From: JBAMOY01 sp037071015
GTDB lineage: Bacteria > Bacillota_I > Bacilli_A > RF39 > UBA660
Direction: 5' to 3'
Assembly: GCA_037071015.1 (NCBI GenBank)
Contig: JBAMOY010000001.1
Location: 496,001-560,000, forward strand
DNA: 64,000 nt
Shown piece by piece: positions 16,687 through 26,018 of this stretch. The notes under the pieces were generated by a model, which ran no database searches, was not told where the DNA came from, and saw only the letters and a program-made list of their open reading frames with translations. Both the position numbers and the translations under genes were made by a program. Each line of letters begins with the position of its first letter. Within the stretch, counting starts at the first letter, position 1.

Positions 16687-17092
16687 TATCAACCTTATCA
16701 TGATAAAGCTTATCCAAGGCACCATTTATCATTTTACGAACATCATCATCACTGTATTTTTTTGCTAACTCAATTGCCTCATTGATACAGACAATACTAG
16801 GTGTTTTAGTATAGACTAGCTCATATATAGCAATTCTTAAAATAGCTTGATCTGTGTTTCCTAAACGGCTAATATCCCAATTATTTAAATACTTATTAGC
16901 TAAATCATCAATTTCTTTTTGATAAGTAATAATTCCGTATACAACCTCTTTAACAAATTCATTTTCAATATTAACATTCTCTTTAATAACACTATCGACA
17001 TCATAAGACATCTTATTATTATTATAGACATTTATTTGATATAAAATCGTCATAATTTTTTCTCTTAATTCACTACGACTAACTTGTTTCAT
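16676..17092 (-). CDS. nusB: Transcription antitermination factor NusB
   Basis: A 138-residue all-helical protein with NusB signatures: the SRSELREKIMTILYQ N-terminus, NWDISRLGNTDQAILRIAIYEL, and INEAIELAKKYSDDD near the C-terminus. NusB with NusE binds boxA RNA in rRNA antitermination. AAGGTGA is 4 nt before the ATG. It is the first gene of the operon and ends in TGA, which shows UGA is read as stop. Confidence 0.95.
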   Translation of the reverse strand: MKQVSRSELREKIMTILYQINVYNNNKMSYDVDSVIKENVNIENEFVKEVVYGIITYQKEIDDLANKYLNNWDISRLGNTDQAILRIAIYELVYTKTPSIVCINEAIELAKKYSDDDVRKMINGALDKLYHDKVDNDN

Positions 17093-17128
17093 ACAATCAC
17101 CTTATTACATTCTAACACATTTCTATCT

Positions 17129-17160
17129 AAAAAAAAAGACAAATACAAAGTATTTATCTT
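17129..17160 (-). terminator. Terminator of a small membrane protein gene
   Basis: Minus strand stem AAGATAAATAC with GTATTTGTCTT (one G-U pair) followed by a long T run. Confidence 0.7.
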
Positions 17161-17173
17161 ATATGACACTATA

Positions 17174-17572
17174 CTATTTTAAACGCGAATTTAAAATATT
17201 TTTTAAACGATCAATTTCTGAAAATTTAACATTTTTAAATTGAAAATATTTTTTAATTACTAATAATAACTTAATTGTTGTAACTAAGAAACCAGATAAG
17301 ACAAAAACAATTCCAAATGTATATAGAGATGAACACATTAAATATAAACCAAAAATATTTAAACCTAATCCTAATAAAATAAATAATGAAATAAAAATTT
17401 TATTTTTTGAATCATTCTCTAGACTAGCAACTCTAGTTTTTAAATATTCAATTTGTTCATCTTTGCTCATATCTAATTCTTCCATTGTTTTAACAACATT
17501 ATTATAGATAATTTCACTTTTATTTAGTTCTTCACCAGTAATTGAAATATTCATCCCATTTTTATTATTCAT
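17174..17572 (-). CDS. Small two-helix membrane protein
   Basis: A 132-residue protein: a soluble N-terminal ~60 residues with a predicted short coiled coil (MSKDEQIEYLKTRVASLEND), two hydrophobic helices (about 65-110) and a basic C-terminal segment. No family recognised. The ATG at 17572 is chosen because GAAGGAGG lies 6 nt upstream; the ATG at 17578 abuts that site. Directly upstream, the same transcript contains the tail of a broken gene related to the protein at 53681-54286. Confidence 0.6.
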   Translation of the reverse strand: MNNKNGMNISITGEELNKSEIIYNNVVKTMEELDMSKDEQIEYLKTRVASLENDSKNKIFISLFILLGLGLNIFGLYLMCSSLYTFGIVFVLSGFLVTTIKLLLVIKKYFQFKNVKFSEIDRLKNILNSRLK

Positions 17573-17639
17573 CTTCATCCTCCTTCATCCTACTATTTTT
17601 ATCATCCATATATTCACGATGAATTTTTTTAATTAATTG
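17565..17639 (-). pseudogene. C-terminal fragment related to the 53681-54286 protein
   Basis: A minus-strand frame reads QLIKKIHREYMDDKN then runs to a stop at 17565, and is closed upstream by a stop at 17640-17642. LIKKIHREYMD matches the C-terminus of the unknown protein encoded at 53681-54286, and 31 of 33 bases agree between 17604-17636 and 53729-53761. There is no suitable start, so it looks like the remains of a duplicated gene whose 5' part is lost. Confidence 0.5.
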
Positions 17640-17675
17640 TTATATATTATAATAAATTATCTATTATAATGCAAT

Positions 17676-17700
17676 AAAAAATTAGCAAAATCGCTAATTT
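17676..17700 (-). terminator. Terminator of the 129-residue membrane protein gene
   Basis: Minus strand stem AAATTAGC/GCTAATTT followed by T residues; overlaps the gene's stop codon. Confidence 0.65.
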
Positions 17701-18088
17701 AATCTATGTATTGTTCCCCATTACCACGATATAACATGACAATTGTCCAAATTGTTATATATAGATACATTACTACTAACAAAGCCCATCCGATAAAAGG
17801 AATAATTAAACATAGTATCCAAACATATGGTGACAAATAAACTTCACTACCAGGAACGTTTAATTTTGCTGCTACCTTAGTACTTATGGTTAACATAAAA
17901 ACCATCATCATAATATAAAATGGAAAAACAAAACAAACAAAACCTAAAACCCAATAATACCATTTGGCATACCAAGCATCCTTGTCATACACATCTAAAA
18001 GGGCACCTAAAACAATAGTACTAGTACCACCTGAAAAAAAGAATAGTAACAACCAAATCCACCAATTTTCTTGTTTCAATATTTTCAT
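17699..18088 (-). CDS. Hypothetical Trp/Tyr-rich membrane protein
   Basis: A 129-residue protein with three predicted membrane helices and an unusual density of Trp and Tyr (WWIWLLLFFF near the N-terminus, WYAKWYYWVLG in the first loop). No family recognised. AGGAGG is 5 nt before the ATG. It lies 34 nt downstream of mutS on the same strand, but nothing links it functionally. Confidence 0.65.
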   Translation of the reverse strand: MKILKQENWWIWLLLFFFSGGTSTIVLGALLDVYDKDAWYAKWYYWVLGFVCFVFPFYIMMMVFMLTISTKVAAKLNVPGSEVYLSPYVWILCLIIPFIGWALLVVMYLYITIWTIVMLYRGNGEQYID

Positions 18089-18122
18089 AAAACCTCCTAT
18101 TATAATTATAAGTATTTTTTAA

Positions 18123-20675
18123 TTAATTATTAACCTTAAGATCTTCTTTTAATTCATATATTATATTTAAAGCCTCTAAAGGTGTTATTTCTAAAGGATT
18201 AATAGCTTTTATTTTTTCTTCAACAATCGATGGCTCATTATCAATCAAATCATCGATCGGTAAACTTTCTTGGACTTTACGATCTCTTTGCATTTCATTA
18301 TTTTCATAAACATGAAGAATAGCATCAGCTCTTTTAATTAAATCTTTCGGTAATTTAGCCAACTTGGCCACATGAATTCCATAACTCTTGTCAATACTTC
18401 CCTCTTGAATCTTATGTAAGAAGGTTATATTACCATCTTCTTCAATTGCACTTACATGAACATTGCGTAAATGATCTAAATTGTTTTCTAAATCTGTAAG
18501 TTCATGATAATGAGTCGAAAACAACGTTTTAGCTTTTATTTTGTTATGAATAAATTCAATAATTGCTTGTGCTAAAGCCATACCATCAAAAGTTGCAGTT
18601 CCCCGTCCTAATTCATCAAACAAAATCAAACTATTAGCCGTTGCATTACTTAAAGCATTATTAGCCTCTGTCATTTCAACCATAAAAGTTGATTCACCGC
18701 TAACAAGATCATCACTAGCACCAATTCTAGTAAATATGGCATCAAAAACAGGCATTTTAGCACTACTAGCAGGTACAAAACAACCAATTTGTGCCATAAT
18801 AACCGTAATAGCTAATTGTCGCATATAAGTCGATTTACCAGCCATATTAGGTCCAGTAATTAATAAAATATCCGTGTTTTCATTCATAACAATATCATTG
18901 GGAACATATTCACTATTCAACACCTTTTCAACGACTGGGTGTCGATTATCAATAATCGTAATATTCTTTTCATCTAACAACTTAGGTCGCACATAATTGT
19001 TTTCTTCGGTGACTGTAGCAAATGATTGCAAAACATCGATTTCACTAATAACAGACGAAATTTCTTGTAACTTCGGAATATATTCCTTAACCTTTTCACG
19101 AATTGAAAGAAAAATCTGATATTCTAAATCGATTATTTTTTCTTCAGCATTCAAAATAATATTTTCTTTTTCTTTTAAAATTGGACTAATAAAGCGTTCA
19201 CAATTACTTAAGGTTTGTTTTCGCTCATACCCATACTCTTCTTTAACCAAAGAAACATTTCCTTTTGAAATTTCAATATAATATCCAAAAACACGATTAT
19301 ATCCTACTTTTAAATTTTTAATACCAGTTCGTTCACGTTCCTCTAATTCAAAGCGGGCAACGAAATCTTTGCCACCTTTACGTAATGATTTTAACTCATC
19401 TAACTCGCTATTATACCCATCTTTAATTAAATAACCTTCTTTAATTGATAAAGGCGGATTTTCGTAAATACTGTTTTCCAAAAGGTTATATAATTCTGGT
19501 ATCGTTTCAATATCTCGATAAAATCCCAATTTATTAATAATATTTTTAATATCAGGTAAAGTACGAAGTGAAGTTTTTAACTGAATTAAATCTCTAGCAT
19601 TAGCATTACCGAATGCAACACGTCCACTAAGTCTTTCTAAATCATATACTTCAAACAACAAATTTTGTAAATCTCCTTTTAAAATAAATTCCTTTAACAA
19701 AACTTCTACCATATCGTAGCGTCGGTTGATTTCCGCCTTATCAATTAAAGGATTTTCAATAAAATTTTTAAGCATCCTTGAACCCATAGCGGTTTTTGTT
19801 TTATCTAATAACCATATTAAAGAATAATTTCTTTGTTTCAAACGCAAAGTTTCTGTTAACTCAAGATTTCTTTTAGTGTGAATATCCATTTTCAAATAAT
19901 CTTTATCATCTTTAATTAAAGCTTTTTTTAAATGCGAAAGATTACGTTTTTGTGTTTCATTAATATAAGTTAAAAGATATTTAATCGTATTAACATAACG
20001 TACATCGCCAATATCTTCATAAACATAACTGTATTCTAAAACTTCTTCAGTTTCATCATATATACTAACTGCAATTTTAAATTGATTTTTTAATAAACTG
20101 ACGAGCGTACGATCAATTTTATTTTGAATTATAACTTCGCATATACCAATGCTAACAATTTCACTAACTAATTTAGAAATATTATGTGGCAATATTTTAG
20201 TATAAATATCACCCGTTGATATATCAGCATATGCAATTACATAAGCATGATCAAAATCAGTAATCGCACCTATATAATTATTCTCTTTCTCATTCAACGA
20301 TTCGTTACTTATATTGGTACCCTTACTAATAATTTGTATAATTCCTCGCTTAACAATTCCTTTACCAACTGACTTAGGATCCTCTAATTGCTCACAAATA
20401 CCAATTTTATGGCCATGATCTACTAATTTTTCAATATATACATTAGCAGCATGATGGGGAATACCACACATTGGAATTCGCTCGTCAAGACCAGCATTTT
20501 TTCCTGTCAAAGTTAATTCTAACTCACGTGATACCAATATAGCATCTTCAAAAAACATTTCATAAAAATCTCCAAGACGAAAAAAAATGATTATATCTGG
20601 ATTGGCATCCTTAATTTCCAAGTATTGACGCATCATAGGGGTTACTTTATTTATATCAACTTCACTACGTTTCAC
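18123..20675 (-). CDS. mutS: DNA mismatch repair protein MutS
   Basis: An 850-residue MutS1 of normal length. The mismatch-contacting F-x-E motif is in FRLGDFYEMF near residue 35, and the Walker A motif GPNMAGKSTYMRQ is around residue 610, followed by ELGRGTATFDG and STHYHEL. It recognises mispairs and signals to MutL. The start is GTG with AGGTGA 5 nt upstream. MutL, often adjacent in Bacillota, is not in this window. Confidence 0.97.
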   Translation of the reverse strand: MKRSEVDINKVTPMMRQYLEIKDANPDIIIFFRLGDFYEMFFEDAILVSRELELTLTGKNAGLDERIPMCGIPHHAANVYIEKLVDHGHKIGICEQLEDPKSVGKGIVKRGIIQIISKGTNISNESLNEKENNYIGAITDFDHAYVIAYADISTGDIYTKILPHNISKLVSEIVSIGICEVIIQNKIDRTLVSLLKNQFKIAVSIYDETEEVLEYSYVYEDIGDVRYVNTIKYLLTYINETQKRNLSHLKKALIKDDKDYLKMDIHTKRNLELTETLRLKQRNYSLIWLLDKTKTAMGSRMLKNFIENPLIDKAEINRRYDMVEVLLKEFILKGDLQNLLFEVYDLERLSGRVAFGNANARDLIQLKTSLRTLPDIKNIINKLGFYRDIETIPELYNLLENSIYENPPLSIKEGYLIKDGYNSELDELKSLRKGGKDFVARFELEERERTGIKNLKVGYNRVFGYYIEISKGNVSLVKEEYGYERKQTLSNCERFISPILKEKENIILNAEEKIIDLEYQIFLSIREKVKEYIPKLQEISSVISEIDVLQSFATVTEENNYVRPKLLDEKNITIIDNRHPVVEKVLNSEYVPNDIVMNENTDILLITGPNMAGKSTYMRQLAITVIMAQIGCFVPASSAKMPVFDAIFTRIGASDDLVSGESTFMVEMTEANNALSNATANSLILFDELGRGTATFDGMALAQAIIEFIHNKIKAKTLFSTHYHELTDLENNLDHLRNVHVSAIEEDGNITFLHKIQEGSIDKSYGIHVAKLAKLPKDLIKRADAILHVYENNEMQRDRKVQESLPIDDLIDNEPSIVEEKIKAINPLEITPLEALNIIYELKEDLKVNN

Positions 20676-20701
20676 TTATATCACCTATTAAATATTTTAA
20701 C

Positions 20702-20725
20702 AAAAAAAAGGACCAAAGTCCATTT
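20702..20725 (-). terminator. Terminator of ylbL
   Basis: Minus strand hairpin AAATGGAC-TTTG-GTCCTTTT (one internal mismatch) followed by T residues. Confidence 0.55.
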
Positions 20726-20731
20726 ATAAAT

Positions 20732-21742
20732 TTATTTATATGCCAAATATTCTAATACTTGATCGAAAGTATCGACACCAATAATATCAATATCATAAGA
20801 AAATTCATCTTTTAATTTAATAGCTTCTTTATAATTGTCACCATTAGGCACAAAAAAGATATCAGCTTTCTTTTTAACTGCCCCTTTCAACTTAAATTCA
20901 ACACCACCAATTTCTCCGACATTGCCATTTTCATCAATTGCTCCTGTTCCTACTAATGTCAAACCCTTTGTTATATCATCAGCAATTAATGTGTTGTAAA
21001 TATATAAAGTCGCCATTAACCCTCCTGATGGCCCAGATTCATTACTACTAAAATTAAAATTTACTCTTGGTTCACTCTCCAATGTTTTATCTTCAGTAAT
21101 AACAACACCAATAATAGGTCGACCATCGCCATCTTTCAAAGTGGCTTTTTTATTGTTATATTGATTTTGGTTACGAACCTTAAAGTTGATAGTATCACCA
21201 ATTTTGTGCTGACTAATAATTGTTAATAATTGTTGCTTATCAGTCAGCTTTTGTCCATCAGCCTCAATTATTTCATCTCCAACCTCTAAATCAGTTTTAG
21301 CATCACTATCTAAATAAGTTATATAAAGATCATTATCAACAACCTTAATTTCCTTATTGGCTTTACGATAAGCTACAATTACCGCATTATCATTTGCCTC
21401 CTCTAACAACATTTTATCGCGAAATTTCATCATTTTTTCTTCTTCGTTTGAACTAACCACTTCACTTTTCTTGATAACAGACCAATCTTTTTTAAATTTC
21501 GAAAGAATTAAGTTTGGCAATGTCGCCTTTAGTTCTAAAACATATGTCAGATTAATTGTTCCAACACTATCAAATTTTTCATCTATCTCAATTTTGTCTT
21601 CTAAATTAATCAACCCTCCCGGTGTATCAATATAATAAGGAAATTCATAAGTTAACAAAAAAAATAAAATTAATAAAAAAATTATGAATTTATAACTGTC
21701 AACAATAAATTGTTTAATTCTATCATATATTTTATTATGCAT
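20732..21742 (-). CDS. ylbL: YlbL-type membrane protease with PDZ and Lon-like domain
   Basis: A 336-residue protein: one N-terminal membrane helix (about 17-35), a PDZ domain (about 140-215) and a C-terminal Lon-type (S16) peptidase domain with Ser239 in ESGPSGGLM and Lys284 in EIGGVEFKLKG forming the catalytic pair. Members include YlbL of Bacillus and SepM of streptococci, which trims a competence peptide; the target here is unknown. It is divergent from ylbJ with only 41 bp between them. Confidence 0.88.
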   Translation of the reverse strand: MHNKIYDRIKQFIVDSYKFIIFLLILFFLLTYEFPYYIDTPGGLINLEDKIEIDEKFDSVGTINLTYVLELKATLPNLILSKFKKDWSVIKKSEVVSSNEEEKMMKFRDKMLLEEANDNAVIVAYRKANKEIKVVDNDLYITYLDSDAKTDLEVGDEIIEADGQKLTDKQQLLTIISQHKIGDTINFKVRNQNQYNNKKATLKDGDGRPIIGVVITEDKTLESEPRVNFNFSSNESGPSGGLMATLYIYNTLIADDITKGLTLVGTGAIDENGNVGEIGGVEFKLKGAVKKKADIFFVPNGDNYKEAIKLKDEFSYDIDIIGVDTFDQVLEYLAYK

Positions 21743-21783
21743 AGCACCCTCCCAGTAAAAAATATAAGAAAGTTTGTGATAAT

Positions 21784-22755
21784 ATGAACAAAAAAATAAT
21801 AAGCATTATTATAATCGCCATTTTAATATTTATTGGATTTGAAATTTTAACTTCTTCAGATCAAATTTTAAATTCTGTAAAATTTTCGTTATCTATTTGG
21901 TATAACAATATTTTTCCATCCTTGTTTCCTTTTTTTGTTTTATCTGAACTTCTTGTTAATTATGGTTTTATTGAATTAGTTGGTGAATTGCTCAAGCCAA
22001 TTATGATTAAAATTTTTAAAACTGATAGTAAAACCGCTTTTATCTTTGTTATGAGTCTAATATCTGGTTTTCCTAGTAATGCTAAATATACGCGTGAATT
22101 GTATCAAAATAACTTAATTGATCAACAACAAGCAACCAAAATCCTAACTTTCACACATTTTTCTAATCCATTATTCATTTTAGGAACCTTATCTTTAGTC
22201 TTTTTAAATAACAAAGAAGTTGGTTTACTTATTCTAGTCATCCATTATTTAACTAACATAATCATCGGTATTTTATTTCGAAACTATTATCCTACTAAAG
22301 AAACTAATAGTAAAGTATCAATAAAAAAAGCAATTGACAACATGCACACAAAGCGACTAAATAATCATAAAAATTTTGGTGTAATTATAACATCATCACT
22401 ACTTAATACAATTAACACTCTGTTATTAATACTAGGTGTTGTCACGATGTTTTTAGTCTTAACAACCATTATTGATAATAATATAAATTTAAATAATTAC
22501 AACCAAAGTATTTTAAATGGTTTTGTTGAAATGACGCAAGGATTAAAATATATTAGTGTTTTAAATATTCCTCTAAAATTTAAAGCCACCCTATCAACAA
22601 TGATTTTATCATTTGGTGGCTTAAGTGTTCATATGCAAATAATCGGTATTTTAAGCGATACAGATATCGAATATCTACCTTTTTTAACAGCTAGATTATT
22701 ACACGCAGCGATTGCCTCTATTACCCTGTTTATCTTGTTTGATTTTCTAATCTAA
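21784..22755 (+). CDS. ylbJ: Sporulation integral membrane protein YlbJ
   Basis: A 323-residue membrane protein with about eight predicted helices and YlbJ/nucleoside-recognition family features: SLWYNNIFPSLFPFFVLSELL-like start, SGFPSNAKYTRELY and LTFTHFSNPLFILGT. In Bacillus it is a SigE-dependent protein needed for heat-resistant spores. The ribosome site is weak. Adjacency of ylbJ and ylbL is conserved with Bacillus. The last codons overlap the convergent prepilin gene by 4 nt. Confidence 0.85.
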   Translation: MNKKIISIIIIAILIFIGFEILTSSDQILNSVKFSLSIWYNNIFPSLFPFFVLSELLVNYGFIELVGELLKPIMIKIFKTDSKTAFIFVMSLISGFPSNAKYTRELYQNNLIDQQQATKILTFTHFSNPLFILGTLSLVFLNNKEVGLLILVIHYLTNIIIGILFRNYYPTKETNSKVSIKKAIDNMHTKRLNNHKNFGVIITSSLLNTINTLLLILGVVTMFLVLTTIIDNNINLNNYNQSILNGFVEMTQGLKYISVLNIPLKFKATLSTMILSFGGLSVHMQIIGILSDTDIEYLPFLTARLLHAAIASITLFILFDFLI

Positions 22756-23303
22756 CAAGATGGAACATAAGTAAGTATCATTCCGTTAACATCTTCACCC
22801 AATAAATAAGGGGCATTTGTACCTTTATATTGATATACAACATTGATATCAAAATTTTCTTCTACCAAATTATCACGAACCGGAATTCGAATTCTTATAA
22901 ACGTATCATAGACAGTGCTGTTGTTTACGCTAAAATAACATGCATCTAAATCATCATATATTTCTGAAGTATCCGTCAAAACAGCAGAAAAATTACCAAA
23001 AGTTATTGTCTTATTTTCACGATCTAACTTTAATTCATAACTACTACCGTCTTTAAAGGTAAATTTTAAGCAGTTACTAGTATTAATTTGACAGTTACGA
23101 ATAGTTTCTATGTTATTCTTTCGAAAGATTGAATTAATAGACTCTGATACATTGGCCGTTTTTATCAATAATTCGGTTTTAATTGAGTCATTAGTGTAAA
23201 TATCCTTTAAAATAAAAATAACTTGAAACAACAAAATACAAACTATACTAGTTAGCGTTAGTGATGTCAATAATTCAATTAAAGTAAAGCCTTTTCTATC
23301 CAT
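22752..23303 (-). CDS. Type IV prepilin-like protein (minor pilin)
   Basis: A 183-residue protein starting MDRKGFTLIELLTSLTLTS, a textbook prepilin leader: cleavage after Gly and Glu at mature position 5, then a hydrophobic helix. The rest is a beta-rich head with paired cysteines (CQINTSNC), suggesting a disulfide. It resembles PilW/ComGF-like minor pilins. The peptidase, ATPase and platform protein are encoded within 5 kb. It follows the next prepilin gene by 9 nt. Confidence 0.85.
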   Translation of the reverse strand: MDRKGFTLIELLTSLTLTSIVCILLFQVIFILKDIYTNDSIKTELLIKTANVSESINSIFRKNNIETIRNCQINTSNCLKFTFKDGSSYELKLDRENKTITFGNFSAVLTDTSEIYDDLDACYFSVNNSTVYDTFIRIRIPVRDNLVEENFDINVVYQYKGTNAPYLLGEDVNGMILTYVPSC

Positions 23304-23312
23304 AAATCCTCC

Positions 23313-23795
23313 TTAAATGTTGACAGATGCATAGGTTCCGTTACTAAATTCAGCTATAAGAAAATAATCAGTATTGTAAACCTTAAAACTCATATATTTT
23401 AAATAATCTTTAAAAGTTATGGTTAAATCTTCATCAGATTTATCATTTAACATATCATCTTTGGCATCTTTGCGTGCTAAATATAATTTTTGGATCCCCA
23501 TTTCTTTTATCATGTTGCACTCATATGTTGAACTCGGACATAAGGTTGAATAAAAATCTTTATACTTTTTAGTATCGTTAATTTCTGTCGTATAATTAGA
23601 TATTTGAGAACCAATTTTTCTTTTAACATTATCTAACAAATACAGCCCATCGACTGTATTATAGTTAAAACTAACTTCATAACTTTTATTGATTTTTTTA
23701 AACTGCACAAATAAAACTACCAAAACTGTTGATATAAAAACTGAAACAACTAAAATTTCAACTAACATAAATCCTTTGTTATTTAATTTTTTCAT
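23313..23795 (-). CDS. Type IV prepilin-like protein
   Basis: A 160-residue protein with leader MKKLNNKGFMLVEILVVSVF: the Gly-Phe cleavage site and Glu5 are present although Thr-Leu-Ile is replaced by Met-Leu-Val. The head includes a likely disulfide pair (LCPSSTYEC). It is co-transcribed with the following prepilin gene and is probably a minor pilin of the competence/type IV pilus system. Confidence 0.8.
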   Translation of the reverse strand: MKKLNNKGFMLVEILVVSVFISTVLVVLFVQFKKINKSYEVSFNYNTVDGLYLLDNVKRKIGSQISNYTTEINDTKKYKDFYSTLCPSSTYECNMIKEMGIQKLYLARKDAKDDMLNDKSDEDLTITFKDYLKYMSFKVYNTDYFLIAEFSNGTYASVNI

Positions 23796-23891
23796 AAACT
23801 TTTCCCCTTATTATTGTATTTAAACTAAAATTATTATATAATAATTTAAGAATAAAAGCTAGTGCATTTGAATATAAAGGGGATAAAAAAT

Positions 23892-25211
23892 ATGCTAAGA
23901 AAATTTGATTATGAAAAAATACCAGTTGTTGAAGTTGTAAATGAAATCTTAGTCGATTGTGCTAAACGAGGTGCTAGCGACATCCATTTTGATCATTTAC
24001 CAGATTATTTAAAGATTCGTATTCGTATTGACGGTAATTTAATCGATTATGCTGAAGTGCCTAATACTATCAAAAAGAACCTTATCACCAGAATTAAAAT
24101 TATATCTGGTATGAATATCACAGAGTCACGACTACCACAAGATGGCGCAATTAAAACCACTTTGCAAAACATCGATCTTGATCTACGTGTATCTTGTCTT
24201 CCAACCAGTGAAGGAGAAAAAATTGTTATTCGTATTTTAGACTATTCAATGAGTTTAAGTGGTCTTGAACATTTAGGATTTAGTGAATCAAACTATAAAA
24301 AAGTATTAGAAATGATCAATGTCCCCAATGGCATTATTCTGGTTACTGGAGCAACTGGTAGTGGTAAATCAACAACAGTATATTCTATATTACAAAGACT
24401 AAATCGTGAGGAAACTAATATTATTACGGTTGAAGATCCGATTGAAATGGATATTGAAGGAATCAATCAAGTTCAAACCAATAGCGAAATTGGTTTAGAC
24501 TTTGCAAGTGCTTTACGTTCAATCCTTCGTCAAGACCCTAATATTATTATGATTGGAGAAATTCGTGATACAGAGACTGCTAAAATAGCAGTTCGTGCTT
24601 CTATAACCGGACATTTAGTTTTATCAACTCTACATACCAATGACTCTTTGACTACTATCGAACGTTTACTCGATATGGATGTAGAGAGATATTTATTAAG
24701 TACTTCTCTAACAGGTATTATTTCACAAAAATTAGCACGGCGCCTTTGCCCTAATTGTAAAAAGTTACGACCTACTAATGAATATGAAAAAGCACTATTT
24801 AAAAAGATTCTAAACAAAGATGTCAATGAAATATATTCTGTAGAAGGTTGTGAAGAATGCAACAACGGATATCATGGTCGTATTGCTATTCATGAAGTAT
24901 TAGTTATCAATCAAGATATTAAAGATGCAATCAGTTCTAACATGCCTAAAGAAAAATTTCGTGAGTTAGTATATAGTTCTGATGTTATCACTCTATTACA
25001 AGATGGTTTAGAAAAAGTTGTCAACGGAATAACGACTGTTGAAGAGATATTAAAAATCATCGAATTAGAAAACGATGACAAACTAGCTAAAGAAACTTCA
25101 TTGAAAGAAGCAATCGAAGCAACAATTATTGCTAGTGAAGAAAATACCGATCAACCGACAGTTGCCGAACCGACACCTACTCAAAACAACATAGATATTT
25201 TAGATATTTAA
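23892..25211 (+). CDS. pilB: Type IV pilus/competence assembly ATPase
   Basis: A 439-residue GspE/PilB/ComGA-family hexameric ATPase. It has the N2 domain with RGASDIHFDHL, Walker A GATGSGKST (about residues 152-160), the Asp box GEIRDTETA, the His box TLHTND, and a zinc-binding CPNCKK...CEECNNGYHGR region, the last typical of PilB rather than minimal ComGA. The ATG at 23892 has AAGGGGA 8 nt upstream; a GTG at 23862 lacks such a site. The C-terminal ~40 residues are a low-complexity tail. It is divergent from the prepilin genes and convergent with the peptidase gene. Confidence 0.93.
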   Translation: MLRKFDYEKIPVVEVVNEILVDCAKRGASDIHFDHLPDYLKIRIRIDGNLIDYAEVPNTIKKNLITRIKIISGMNITESRLPQDGAIKTTLQNIDLDLRVSCLPTSEGEKIVIRILDYSMSLSGLEHLGFSESNYKKVLEMINVPNGIILVTGATGSGKSTTVYSILQRLNREETNIITVEDPIEMDIEGINQVQTNSEIGLDFASALRSILRQDPNIIMIGEIRDTETAKIAVRASITGHLVLSTLHTNDSLTTIERLLDMDVERYLLSTSLTGIISQKLARRLCPNCKKLRPTNEYEKALFKKILNKDVNEIYSVEGCEECNNGYHGRIAIHEVLVINQDIKDAISSNMPKEKFRELVYSSDVITLLQDGLEKVVNGITTVEEILKIIELENDDKLAKETSLKEAIEATIIASEENTDQPTVAEPTPTQNNIDILDI

Positions 25212-25235
25212 AAAAGGATATAAATATCCTTTTTT
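25210..25235. terminator. Bidirectional terminator between pilB and pilD
   Basis: Stem AAAAAAGGATAT/ATATCCTTTTTT between convergent genes. Confidence 0.8.
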
Positions 25236-25238
25236 CTT

Positions 25239-26006
25239 TTATAATTTTATTAAAAAATCAACTAACATATTAAAGTTAAAATTTGTTAGAAAAATAATAA
25301 TTGCAGCCGCACTTAAAAACGGTCCAAATGGTACAACATTATCACTATTCTTAATTGTCATTATTAAAGCAATAGGCAGACCTATTATAGCGCCCAAAAA
25401 AATACAAATTAATGCATTAGGCCAACCTAATATCAATCCGAATAGAAATAATAATTTAATGTCCCCACCACCCATTGAATCACGTTTAAAAATAAAGTCA
25501 CCAACTAATTTTAATATAAACATAATACCAAATGATATAAAGCCATTGAAAACAGACATAATTGTTGCTTCAAAACCATTAAATATTAGCATTATTAAAA
25601 TTAATGCAACACTAGAAAAAAGCAACACTTCATCTGGAATAATCATATAACTAAAATCACTAACAATGATAATTAGTAAAGTTGAAATAAATATAATAGA
25701 TATCAATAATTCAATAGACCAGCCAAAAATACAATAAGATAATGCAAACATTATTCCAGTTAGCAATTCAAATAAAGGATGAACCACAGAAATATTTGCT
25801 TTACAGTTTTTACATTTACCACCTAAAAAGATATAGGAAAGTATTGGAAACAACTCCCAAAAACCTAATTTGTGATTACAATTACTACAATGTGATGGCG
25901 GATAAATTATCGATTTGCCTTCCGGCAAACGACTCCCTACTACATTATAGAAAGAACCAAAAATTGTTCCAAAGATGAAGAAAACAATTGTATAATATAA
26001 ATCCAT
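25239..26006 (-). CDS. pilD: Prepilin leader peptidase
   Basis: A 255-residue polytopic membrane protein of the A24A family (PilD/ComC). An N-terminal cytoplasmic loop has two CxxC pairs (CSNC, CKNC) that bind zinc and mark the methyltransferase-bearing form. The catalytic aspartates lie in SYMIIPDEV and in GGGDIKLLFLFG. It cleaves and N-methylates prepilins such as the three encoded here. AGAAGGAG precedes the ATG, and it lies 12 nt downstream of pilC, so the two form an operon. Confidence 0.93.
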   Translation of the reverse strand: MDLYYTIVFFIFGTIFGSFYNVVGSRLPEGKSIIYPPSHCSNCNHKLGFWELFPILSYIFLGGKCKNCKANISVVHPLFELLTGIMFALSYCIFGWSIELLISIIFISTLLIIIVSDFSYMIIPDEVLLFSSVALILIMLIFNGFEATIMSVFNGFISFGIMFILKLVGDFIFKRDSMGGGDIKLLFLFGLILGWPNALICIFLGAIIGLPIALIMTIKNSDNVVPFGPFLSAAAIIIFLTNFNFNMLVDFLIKL

Positions 26007-26018
26007 GGACTACTCCTT

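Noticed and set aside
24530..24865. 111-codon minus-strand frame inside pilB
   Set aside because: It is antisense to the conserved ATPase motifs and has no ribosome site.
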